Assembly (NCBI RefSeq): GCF_964204645.1
Contig: NC_134025.1
Coordinates: forward strand, 5,461,001 to 5,525,000
Direction: 5' to 3'
Length of the DNA: 64,000 nucleotides
From: Tubulanus polymorphus
Taxonomy: Eukaryota; Nemertea; Palaeonemertea; Tubulaniformes; Tubulanidae
Shown one piece after another: positions 50,501 to 61,452 of the stretch. The notes beneath the pieces were generated by a model. The model saw only the letters and a program-made list of their open reading frames with translations, made no database searches and was not told the origin of the DNA. The position numbers and the translations under genes are program-made. Position 1 is the first letter of the stretch. Each line of letters starts with the position of its first letter.

Positions 50501-53500
50501 CAATTCCCATAAGGAGGTCATCTAGACAGTGACCGCGCTGTAGGTTGTATTTGGTTACGCCGACACCTCGTGACATCTTAATGACTTTCGCAAGTTTTCA
50601 TCGTTCATCGCGTGGAACAGCAGTTGCAACCAGTGGACCACAAAGATCTTGTTAATTAAATATTTGTTAAAATTGATGATACCAAATACACCAAGTTCAT
50701 CTTGATAGCTATAGCTATTTCGCTGTGTTTAGATTAGATTATGCTTATGGAATGATGAAATGCATAAATTGACACATATGAACGGTATATATTCGAAAGC
50801 GGAATGGAAACTAATGAAATGTTACGATTTGCGCTCGGTGGAAACCTTTCGACCTTATAACATCGATATCAAATGAACCTTCGGGCTGAGCCTAATTAGA
50901 ATTTTAGACGACTTCCTCTGCATTCGTAATAATCTACATATATAATATGATAGTCAGTCGGGTTGGCTAATGCAGTCAGTTAATTATCCGTGCTAACAAG
51001 TTTTCACCGGAAAATTGATTATTACATCTGTCTAACATGAGGTTTACCATTTTACCGATTTTCGAAAGAGATCTGAATAGACGGTTATTACTCGACCTGC
51101 ATCGCCGTTAACCGAAAATAAGTTAACATTCCCGTGTAACAGCCTATAGCCGAAAAATCGTATACCCTTTCGTCTGATATAAATTCTAGTTTTATTACCA
51201 TCACCGGTGAAAAACGTCTGCGAATAATTTCGGTGCAGACGAAACGCGCGAATATGAGTGAAGAAAAGATTTCTAAAAGTACACAACTACAAAAGATTCG
51301 TTTGGGCAATATTATCCTCAACGTTGTCTGACACGGACGGTGTGTTGCGCGCGCTGAGATGAATACCCGTGTGTTCCAGAAAAATAATGCTAACCACTTT
51401 GTGGGCTTTAGTTTTGATTGTCCGACAACTATAGCCCACTGAGTCTGATAGAACGTAGCTGAATAGGGAAAGGTCTTGTTTCTGTGCCATTTAGACGGTG
51501 TTCTTCGTGGTTTCTAACTGGTGCTTAATAACCGACTTTCTTCCGTCTATCACCTTTATCTCGCAAATATTTGTGTCTTGAAGTTGTGGTCAATTTGGGA
51601 TGTCAATAGATGAGCAAGTTGAGTTGGCCCGCCCCTACCTCCGAGGTTGACCACTTTCTTACAATGTTCTCATTCATAATCGCAAAATTATTCAATGCAG
51701 CCGCAACAAAAGAAGTTATCTATGTAACAACGTTTGTTCTTGATGAATTATCAATACTGCAATGAGCTGGTGGTACTCGAATAAAATGGCGGACTCTGTG
51801 CTGCAAATTCAATGAAGTGTGTTCTCGACGTAAATATGCAAATGACCTTAGTAAGGTCAGCTGTAGCCGGCACTATCGCCTTGAGGGCAAACTTGTACTC
51901 GAGGATGGCCTCAGAATTGTATAAATATATACCCTTGTCTCAACTAGATTCGATTGACTAGTTGAGTCGTGCACCGTCGTCCCAATTCCCCCTCAAGGGT
52001 ATTACATTTCGATGAGCAGAATGGCGTAAATCATACGGACGGAACAATTGAATTACAAGGCAGATTTCATGAGATCTAAGTAGAAAATCATCACCAAAAA
52101 GATCAATATACCCCCGATATACAAATCTGGCTTCTCGGTCATTAAAGTTCTGAAAATAGCTTTAATACAAATACATGACTCAGCTCAGCGAGGATAATAA
52201 GTACGAAGTTGGTTTCTTCCAGTTCGGAGGAAATGAAAATTTGGTACACGAAAACCGAGTAAATATACACAGCGGATCAAATCCGTCGGACCAATTCACG
52301 TTATTAAGTTGTTAATACGAGGGAAATATGATTTCTGTTTGGAATCTGGGCAATAATCCGATTGTATAAACTTATTGGTCAATACGTGTCTATCTATGTA
52401 ATATAGATTCATCTCGGTTGACAGGCCGGACATTCCTGATATATCGGCGCATTGTAATCATACAATTTGAAAATCCTAATTCAATATACTATGTTGTATC
52501 AAATAAACAGAAGCATCGACGTTCATTTGTAAATAGCGAAATACCTTTTCTTCTTTTCTTCCCATTCTCTTGAAAATCTACGATTGATGTCAACATATTT
52601 TTCTTTCTAACCTCCTTGACTTGGATTCATTTTGTTTGCGTTAGGTTCCTTGTTAGCAACTACAGCAGCTGGACTCTATATCAGATATCTGTTTAACTCC
52701 GTTTAATGTTTGTTGAAATCTTTTTATGACACTATTATATGAAATATATAACATAATTCGGATATCGTTAATGTCAGACACATTTTCACAGTCCCAAGAG
52801 GTCCGATTTTAGCGGAGTCTACCGTACATGTTTGAGATATTTTTGATGGATTTTATAGAAATCTTAATTCATAATCATAATTTTCTATTTCAGGGATTTT
52901 TTCGACGTACGTTGAAACATAATTTGCAATACAAAAAATGTCAGAATCCGAAAGGATGTCTGATAATGAGGATCAACCGGAACCGTTGCCAGTACTGTCG
53001 CATGAAGAAGTGTTTTTCTGTGGGCATGTCTCACGATGGTAAGTCCGTAAGAAATATATAGATATATGTATTTTTATTTTATTTCATGCGTATGGAGTTA
53101 ATAAGTTGGTTTATTGGATCACTTTGTTTACAGCTGTGCGATTGGGTCGGTGTCCGAAAAAAGATCGACCGAGCTCGTCATTCATGGTACATCTTCCAAA
53201 AACGGCTAACGGAACAGTGGACACTAAACGTCAAATACAAGCCGAACAAATGATTCTGAATATTCACAAAGCGCTGCGTGAGCTGCCGACCACCGGGATT
53301 AAACTAAACGGCATTTACGATGGGGAGGGTTATCAGAAGGTAACAACATTCATATTTCTGCATTTCAATTAAATGTGTGAAGATGTTCTGTTGTTTTGCA
53401 AAAAAATCTTCTCCGAAATAAACAGAAACGAATTATTTTCCATTTCAGACTCAAGAAATGCCAGACGGTACAAGATACATAGCGCATATAGTCAAGATAT

Positions 53501-54926
53501 TTGATTATGTAAATCGTGTAACGGCCTTCGCGCGGGGCATCCCTCAATTTTCTTCCTTGAGCATTTCCGACCAACATACACTATTAAAAAACGGCGCGAT
53601 GGAATTATCGGCGCTGATCGATTTCAACGAATTTCGCAACGCGAAAGAAGAGGGTTTTAAACCAAGCGTAATATACAGTTTGACCAGGGAAGTCTGGAAC
53701 AATCAGGAAGTGGTCCACGGACTATGCGAGGAATACTACAACTTCGCGACAAAACTTGACAAACTAAAACTTACCGATGTCGAAACTGCACTGTATATGG
53801 CTCTAGTGCTATTTTGTTCTGGTAGGTAATTTAGTTCAGGCCATTTTGTTAGATTATGATACATATGTGTTAATTGAAAAATGACTATATAAATCTCCTC
53901 GAAGATGTAAGAGATACTGATTTGATCTTCATATGAATAAAAGGAATGGGTTTCGAATGCAGTATGCTCAAAAGATTCAATAATTATTCGCTGTTAACTA
54001 ACCTAGCGATATGTATGATTTCAGATCGCGAGAGTTTAGAAGATTGCAAAGTGGTAGAAGATATCGAAATGGCGTTAGCCATGGCTCTGAAAACCCAATT
54101 CTCCATTAACCACGCCGAATCACCGAACGCTTTTGCCACCGTACTTTATCTAATTGTTGATCTCAGGGCATTGTCAGTGAAATACTGGGAACTTATACTA
54201 AAGGCGCCAGTCAATGCAGCATCCGATGATGCTCATATAGAACTAGGACTATCAGAAACCGACGAGCCAAATAAAGCAACACCTGTCAACGCAAATGATC
54301 AATTGGGCAGGGAGTTGCCGGCATCTGACGGTCACAATAGTGATGTTAAAATCGAAGCAGTTTCTTATCCCATAAACGATCACCAACAACGGCGAAGTCC
54401 AGGTCAGAATGGCTGTTCGCCCAGATCCTCCGTGTCGGACGATACCTCATCGGTCGGGAATAGCAGCTTGAAAAATCTGGAAGACTACTATCAGAAACAT
54501 TCGACGACGAAACGAAATAGCATCAACGAAGAGACATGTAGTAAAAGATCGAGCGTGTCGTCGAGCAGGTCTTCTCCCGAACAGATAGACCGGCCATTCG
54601 ATTATAGCTTGAAACAAAGGTCACCGGACAACAACTCGCACCTCGTCGTGCCGCAAATGCCGCCTGTCTTAACCGTTGCACGATCGATGGAACATCAACG
54701 CCCTTTGGACTTTACAGCGCAACAACATCGCCATTCGAGCCTGGCGCTTTCACCCGCGCAACAAGAACTGCTTTACAAAACGAGACTTTTAGCTGAACAC
54801 AACCATTACATGCAACTTCACTACGCATTCAACGGTATTCAATCGCATTTTCCAATCTATCCCACGGAATGTGTTCCCGGTCTCCGTCGGTTTTTCCCGC
54901 AAAACAGGGGCCAACAAAATAGATGA
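47525..54926 (+). CDS. Nuclear receptor, subfamily NR1 (divergent; NR1P/E75/E78-like)
   Basis: A zinc-finger DNA-binding transcription factor. Six exons join in frame: 47525-47545, 49748-49852, 52894-53038, 53134-53339, 53449-53821 and 54025-54926, giving 583 residues. All introns are GT-AG. The DBD is at residues 21-86 with all eight zinc-binding Cys, P-box CEGCKG (split by an intron after CEGCK) and [31 protein letters not shown] follows as the hinge extension. A ligand-binding domain spans about 160-365, with the helix 3-5 signature [23 protein letters not shown]. No helix 12/AF-2 sequence follows the last LBD helix. Instead a Ser/Gln-rich tail of about 215 residues (F domain) runs to the stop. 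The first exon encodes only MEFENFQ; an in-frame TAA lies just upstream of its ATG, and its phase-0 donor matches the DBD exon. The subfamily is secure, the group is not. The lophotrochozoan-expanded NR1P group seems most likely; E75/Rev-erb or E78 is possible. Confidence 0.88.
47546..49747 (+). other. Intron 1 of the nuclear receptor gene
   Basis: A 2.2 kb phase-0 intron from GTAAGA to TTTGCAG. No coding exon, repeat or RNA gene was recognised inside. The AT-rich second half contains poorly informative short open frames only. Confidence 0.55.
49853..52893 (+). other. Intron 2 of the nuclear receptor gene (within the DBD)
   Basis: A 3.0 kb intron from GTAAAA to TTTCAG that separates the two zinc fingers after CEGCK. 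This is a position shared by many NR1 genes. Long introns here often hold alternative promoters, but I saw no clear additional first exon. Short open frames inside have no recognisable homology. Confidence 0.7.
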
Positions 54927-57900
54927 TTTTTCATTGACGTAGGATTTTTGAAATTTTCAGAATATATTGTCCCGGTGTACGACTCCATGTGTTACTCTAT
55001 TAACATGCGTATATAATGCTTTTTTGCTTAGAAGAAAATCGACCCTTGAATTTGTATACTAGTCATTTAAGAGTTCCACAAGTAAGCCAGCATCATTAGC
55101 AAAGTTTATCCATATATAGTCAACCGCTATAGGCGCCACCGGTGAATTATTGAATGAATTGTTATACAGATATATTTATTATTATCAAATTATATAGACA
55201 CATACGTAAGATTATTTATATGTTGTGAATTATGATATGGAGATTTTGTGAGTTCGTTGTTTTTGACAGAAATTATGAAATGGTCCCGGTATCCAGTATG
55301 CCAAACAGTACATCCAACTGATTCATGTGTGCCTCTTTTCATGATATGGGATGTTGTTGAAAAGATAGTGATGTGGTGTTATAGCTTGCTATTGTATAAA
55401 ATATCTTGATTATTATCTAAAATAGAGTGATTTATGTAAGAAGTATATTTGTAAATATTATGTGATTGTATGATGAATTGTGAGGTTCTTTAACCATTCA
55501 AAAAATCTAATTTTGTTGACCTATACACGCCAACTGTGCTGGAATTTCATACATTGTATCACAATCGATTTTAGATATTTTGTAGTCTGAACATCCGATC
55601 TGTTGAGGGCTTTAGGGCACAATTAGATTTGATTTTTGAGAGGCATTGAACAAATATGGGCATTAAAATCATCATTGGGAAAGTGGGTGCTACAATAGGA
55701 AGAGTAATTATGATTGCTTCTTCAATAAAATCACGGATTTCGAAATGTACTTTAATCTGTGAGAATTTAATCATGTTAATCGTCAAAAATTCTTTTTCTC
55801 TTCCCTACACATTCATTTGAGTGTAAACAGCTCAATGTGCTATAGTAACGATATCGTACAACCTGGGACGGTGCAATAAAAGCCAAACCCTGCCAAAAAG
55901 CTACGGTGGTCATAAACACACAAATAGGCTTTGCTGAAAATCGAGTCTTCGCGCAACTCGTCGTCATTGATAAACCATTTGTGTTATTTGCATTTGCAAG
56001 GTTTTCTACTTTTAGGGAAGCAGCGAAATTTCTTTTTCACAATATAGAATTGCATCATATTCTCCAAAAAAGAGGCTCCAGCTCAAACATTAGAACACAA
56101 ATGTTCGGGTTTCCATCATCGTGAATTCATGCTGTTGCAGTCATTCTAAAAATGCTTATGAAGCTATTATCTTTGTCTCCGATATTTTCTACATGGTTTG
56201 TCAGTTTTTTTTTGTGCCATAATTAGTTCTTTTGCCATAAGCGTTTTATTCATTCATTTCTTATACAATATTTTATTGTGCTTTTTAATCGAATGGAATG
56301 TATTCTGCATTCATACTAGACATATACCCGAAGAAAAAATGATATGATATGGTTTTAATTTAGATCGTAGTTGGTAAAATGTCGAATTTTAAGACTTCCT
56401 TCTAGTCAGACGTCTTCATTTTGAACGATCAGCTCGAGGTTGTTCCCGTGTTAGGGATTTAAATGGCCAGTGTTGCACGTCGACACATGCAGTCGATTAT
56501 CAAAAAATTGGCTTATCAAGCCCATTGTCCACGACAGCGTTTAATCGATCCTTTTTTGCCCTGGGTGAATTGCAAAAACCATATTGTCGTTGAGACGAAA
56601 AATACATTTTATATTGTCAATAATAATGTGACGTTCGATAGATTGGTCACTTTCATGATAGACCCGGGGTCAAGTCATCCCCAGAGATATCTGATTCTTA
56701 TTGTAACCCTCTACAGTGGAACTGATACCAAACGTGTATCTGAGATACCCAGCATCAGTCACGTTGTGCCAGTAATCCTTAATCAATGGGAATGTTCTTT
56801 TTAGATCTTCGGCGCACGAATGGTTATTGTAAGAGGTATTGGAACAATATTTGTCGACATGATTATATATGAAGGCCTATGATATTGATATATTATTGAA
56901 ATAAAGATATCATTATGAATGAATTATAAATTTGCGAATTCGTTCTTTTATATTTTTACGTACATATATTCAGGTGGAGTAGATATCACTGCTTCCAAAG
57001 CGAAATGTTGAAATGGATGGAGATATCCATTCACTTACACATCTTTGTGATTAGCTGGATTTTAGAGAAAATCATCTTGACAAAATACTCCAAGGCTGGA
57101 AGGACCAACATGGACCATAGATGCGGGCTTACTTCGTCGAGTAAAAAAGTGATATTCAGAATTTTGCCTATTTCGCTGTGGAAGAAACATTGGTCATTTG
57201 GTAATTGGTTTTCTAATGATTTATATATTAAGAGTGGCTTCATTTGTCAGTTTTAGTTTTCGTTGTTTATCCCGATATACAAACACTACTGTGCTGTAAT
57301 TATAACCCACCAAATCTCTTCAAAGGATATGCGGAACACATCAATGATATGATATACATCAATGATACACATTTATTTCTATTTCCGAATTGATTCGCAA
57401 TTTGATGCTATTACATAGGTGACAAAAAGCTTTTCAATATTTTCCTCTCGTTAGTCAATAAATCTATTCCAGCTGACAATTTCTCCCAAAAGCTGGTATC
57501 AATTTTCTGATTTAACACCATCAGAATATATCGAAAAAGTTTGGACGAATTAAATGAATATTGAAAAAAATCTAAACCTTTTACTGAGTCCATATGATAG
57601 TTGTTGGTTGTAAACTAACTGTGACGCGGATGGTAATATTTCTATCGAATCTGAATCAGTACAAATGTCTCCTTAGCTAGGATGTGAATGGAGTGAGTAT
57701 ATTTTCACGGAAGACAATCGAGTAAATTGCAACGTATCGACATTAAGGGACCATTGGCGGTTAAGTAAGAGATCCCGCTGTCATCGGCGCGGTTATTAAA
57801 CTAATTACGGCGAAGAGACCCGACCATGTGGTGCCGGGGCGAGCAAAGTGCGATGGAGGAAAAGTAGAATCAATCACACGCACACCGGTATATCACCACC

Positions 57901-58070
57901 AAGAGAAATTACAGGTGTTTATCCCATATCAATATCCCTCAGATTGAAACATAAATACTAAAACTTCCAATAGATTCGACAAATGTGATTTCAGACGAAT
58001 AAACGGCACTAGAACATGGATAGTTGTTTTTCGAGGGGACCAGTATCGTGGTCGCCTGACACATAAGTTA
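54927..58070. other. Receptor 3' region and intergenic space
   Basis: Downstream of the receptor stop, candidate AATAAA signals on the plus strand lie at 55724-55729, 55875-55880 and 56900-56905, so the 3' UTR could be 0.8-2 kb. A 113-codon open frame at 56463-56804 has no recognisable domain and is not called. The rest is AT-rich sequence without identified features. The next gene is convergent. Confidence 0.4.
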
Positions 58071-58076
58071 TTTATT
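58071..58076 (-). terminator. Polyadenylation signal AATAAA of the CNPase-like gene
   Basis: TTTATT on the plus strand reads AATAAA on the minus strand, about 15 nt past the stop codon at 58091-58093. It implies a very short 3' UTR. The match is exact; use is inferred. Confidence 0.5.
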
Positions 58077-58090
58077 TTGAAGTAAAAGCA

Positions 58091-59097
58091 TTAGAGATAA
58101 AAGTTGAATTTTGTAGCGAGGAACATTGGCATTTTTGTGTAGACGAAAAATCTCCCCTGGCCGTAGTATCTCACCTGCATTTTATCATTTAAATCGAAAT
58201 GTGCCGTATTCGACAAACATTTTTGTTCACATTGTATTATGTCAACAAGATCCAAGCCGGTCGTAACCGCAGAGACATCTTTAGCACAACCCAATGTTAT
58301 ATGCCCTTTGCTTCCAAAACCGGAGGTCGGATGGAAATTGGGTGGATACGAAGTCGAGCCCATTCCGAGGTTTATGTCGTTACAACAGCCTTGGTAGCAA
58401 GGTGCAGAGCGGTCTTTACAATTACCGTCAGTATCATTCTGCGCCCAGAGAGGTAACTGTCGCTCGGTTAAACGAACTCGTGCGCCGAGCGTTCGTGGTG
58501 TCAGTAGAAAACCAACGACTTCGATGACATAGAAAGACCCTAAAGCTTCGCGAACTGCGCGTCTTTGCTCGTAAGTGGAACATTCGGGTACCGTTCCGCG
58601 TCCACAGAACATGGCCGTGACATGAAGAGGCATACTGTACTTTGTCATGTCGGAGTAGTAAGTGGACAGATCAAAACCTAAAAGTATATGAAATGGAAAT
58701 ATAGATGGATTGGAAAAGAGCAGATGTAGAATTTACTTTCTACCGTTAGAAGAAATCTTCATTTATACCTGGAGTAACGTTGAAATTTGAAAGCATTTCT
58801 GACCGAACGTTTCGTAGCTGAATTAGCTCTTGGAATATCGTTCTGCCTTGATTTTCTAACCAGTGTGCGCTATTATCACCCAAAAACCATCCATAAAACA
58901 AAGGCTGCTTTGCTGAAAAAAGGCAAGGAGTGTGTTTTAAAAAGGTTTCATGAAATTATAAATGACTTTCAATGAAAACTACTTTTTAATAAATGAATTA
59001 TCAATTGTGCCTGAAAATCTTCTGTTTGTTGAGATTTACCTTCAATTACCAGTGCCATCCAAAATATCATAATATTTCGAGAAAACATCATTTTCAT
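58091..59097 (-). CDS. CNPase-like 2H phosphodiesterase with N-terminal signal sequence
   Basis: The protein resembles the catalytic domain of 2',3'-cyclic-nucleotide 3'-phosphodiesterase (CNP/RICH), which hydrolyses 2',3'-cyclic nucleotides to 2'-nucleotides. Both 2H motifs are present: LHVTAMFC (H67, T69) and GHITLGCA (H174, T176). CNP-type phrases surround them, FLLTPRTLGARVRLTERQLPLW and TTGLDLVDI. Three exons on the minus strand join in frame: 59097-59040, 58855-58769 and 58677-58091, with GT-AG junctions of phase 1, giving 243 residues. Exon 1 encodes MKMMFSRNIMIFWMALVIE, a basic start and hydrophobic core like a signal peptide or anchor. N-X-T sequons occur at N45 and N129. The loop between the HxT motifs has an extra Cys-rich insertion (CKDRSAPCYQGCC). 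The N-terminal P-loop kinase domain of vertebrate CNP is absent. Together these suggest an ER-lumenal or secreted enzyme. The fold assignment is strong. The leader exon and export rest on my splice model. Confidence 0.82.
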
Positions 59098-61452
59098 GAA
59101 CTGCGAATAGAACTAAATAGAGGTTAATCATAAAGAAGAGAAACCGAAGAAAGTCTAAATGGCAATATGTAAAACGCAATCGTAAACATTATATAGTGTT
59201 GGAAATATCAGCGTATTATAGCCTAGATTTATTTCAGGGAGACGTCACAATTTCTTTACCTTTAACAAAGAGTAGGCCTATATATCACTAGTAGTACCGC
59301 GAATGTTGACTATACTTTTGTTTTGAAAATGAATTTTGCTTTCGATCATTAATTGAACGGTATAGAGAACGATTTGATTTGAACATTATCTAATCATTGC
59401 AACAAATCTAGTACTAATGCTTAACTAGATCAAGATAAGACGCTTTGGAAATCATCCAAAATTGCAATAACCGTATTTCCGAACTGGGTACATTTTTCAT
59501 CGTTTTTTGGAATTAAAAAAAATAAATTTATCATCTTTCATTCTAAGCACGATAAGTATATATACTTATAGAGCTGATAATCTTGGTTTTTTTTAAGATA
59601 AATCAACTTATTTTATAAAATCGATTGGTCAAAGGATGTGGACTCAATCTCAATCCTGGTACGAATAAGTTATTTTATACATAATATCTACAAACGGTTG
59701 CTCTTAATGAAAGTGCATTTGTTTACACCAAAGAGCAGCACGGAAATTCTATATTACATGTTCGTGTTGAATCTGATCCCGATCATTTTGTAAATTCTAG
59801 TCACAAAAAAATATAATCGTTAATTGTTGAATGCTGACACTGTAATATAGTAATCCTGTATCTCATATCATAGCATTTGTCACTAAACCACATGAGACCG
59901 GGGTGCGTGGCGACGTGTGGCTCTTTTTGGGTTTGATAAGCGCTGCGTGATAAGTATAGACGCCAGACGCGGTAAGTTGAATAACAATATTGGATTTTTT
60001 ACAGTTCTTCCCAAAAAGACCATCATACTTTTGAAACTGGAATCGTCGTTCTTTCAATATCATTTCCTACGAAACGCGACAAGCCAACAACCCTTGCGCA
60101 CTGGAGTTTTGGCGATACATAAAGGCAACTGCTGAACTTGGGAAAATCATCACTTATGTTTGGACAAATAAGCAAGTAAATAAAGATGTGCGTCTGGATA
60201 AACGAGAAAGTTAAGCTGTTCTGGGGCCGTTTCAATAGAAGCTCGTGAAATTCGGAATCAACAATTGAATATAAATGTCTTCAGTCAATCGCCAAAAGTT
60301 TCGTAAACATAATTATTTACATTAGTAATTTGTATTTCGATGCGTTTGTACATATCGTTGAATAGGGAGGATTTTCTCCCACTTTCGCGGCACAAAGTCT
60401 CTTTCAATCGGCGAACAATGCATGTGAGAAGACGCAGTCGGGAGCTCGTATTCTTCTAGGAGAAAATTGCAACAATACGATATAAGAAGTCTGAAATATT
60501 AGCTCATTGAGGACGAAAAAATACCTTTTCGTATCATAAGGATGATTTTTACTGTACTCAATTCACCGTAATTTCGATACAATTTTCACGAGTAAACAAG
60601 TGAAATTTGGATTTTCCATATGCTCTATTGACTGGGTATTTACATATTCATATACCCCAGCTTTTCGATGTAGCAAAATTAGGCCTTTTATCCCACTGCG
60701 TTTAATGAACGTTTGAAGTAGAAATTCTATGACGACCCAGCGATCGTCCCAGAATGGCACGCAACGTTTGCTGAAACTACATCCGGTGGTTTCGGTTGTC
60801 AGCGGTACATCAAAGCACCATATTTCCCCCATACATTCACACCATAATAACAGTTCATTCTATGAAAAACTTACAAATTATCATCATTGTATTGTAATAT
60901 TATCAATATCGTGACGCGGTGGCGCAGAAGAATATAATGACTTTAATAATTAATATGGTATTAGCTGGTTTGCATGCGTACTGAAAAAGGCAAAGCAGGC
61001 ATGTAAGTAAGGCCGCGAATGAACTTTCTATTGTGAGTTATTCTGATTAATAGATAATTAGGTTGAATTACAGGTTTCAATGTTACTGTCACATCATGCA
61101 CTGATGAAATGAATCAAGTAGTTAATCTTTATCGGTTTCGAATTTTTCGGCCATGTGTTTCGTATCTGTTTACGCATACTCTGCCCACGATATTTTCACG
61201 AATGATATATCTGAATGAGTTATATTTCATTGTGCGTATGCTATCTATATACGAACGCACAATGGTTATTTTCGAAAATCCATTTTGAATTCACCTTTCC
61301 AGGAACGACTCCCCGCGAGTGAAAAGCGCCGACCTTTTGGATTTGAGGGATCGCGTTGAATTGTATTCGAAAAAAGTCATCTTTTTATTATGACCGAATA
61401 AAAAGGACAACTCGATCAAAACAAAAGAGAAAAGTCCAAAAACATCTTAATC
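59098..61452. other. Head-to-head intergenic region between the CNPase-like and TMEM26-like genes
   Basis: About 2.4 kb holding the upstream sequence of two divergent genes. No open frame looks coding. Just upstream of the CNPase-like ATG the minus strand reads TTCGCAG|TTCATG, which could be an acceptor for an untranslated exon. A GC-richer patch at about 61300-61345 precedes the TMEM26-like start. No TATA box was identified with confidence. Confidence 0.4.

Noticed and set aside
56463-56804. 113-codon plus-strand open frame downstream of the receptor
   Set aside because: No recognisable domain. It lies in the likely receptor 3' UTR or intergenic space.
58199-58527. Plus-strand frames opposite the CNPase-like exon 3
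   Set aside because: Antisense shadows; the minus-strand frame carries both HxT motifs and CNP-specific phrases.
60913-60930. tRNA A-box-like GACGCGGTGGCGCAG
   Set aside because: No B box (GGTTCGAATC-like) follows within about 60 nt and no cloverleaf can be drawn.
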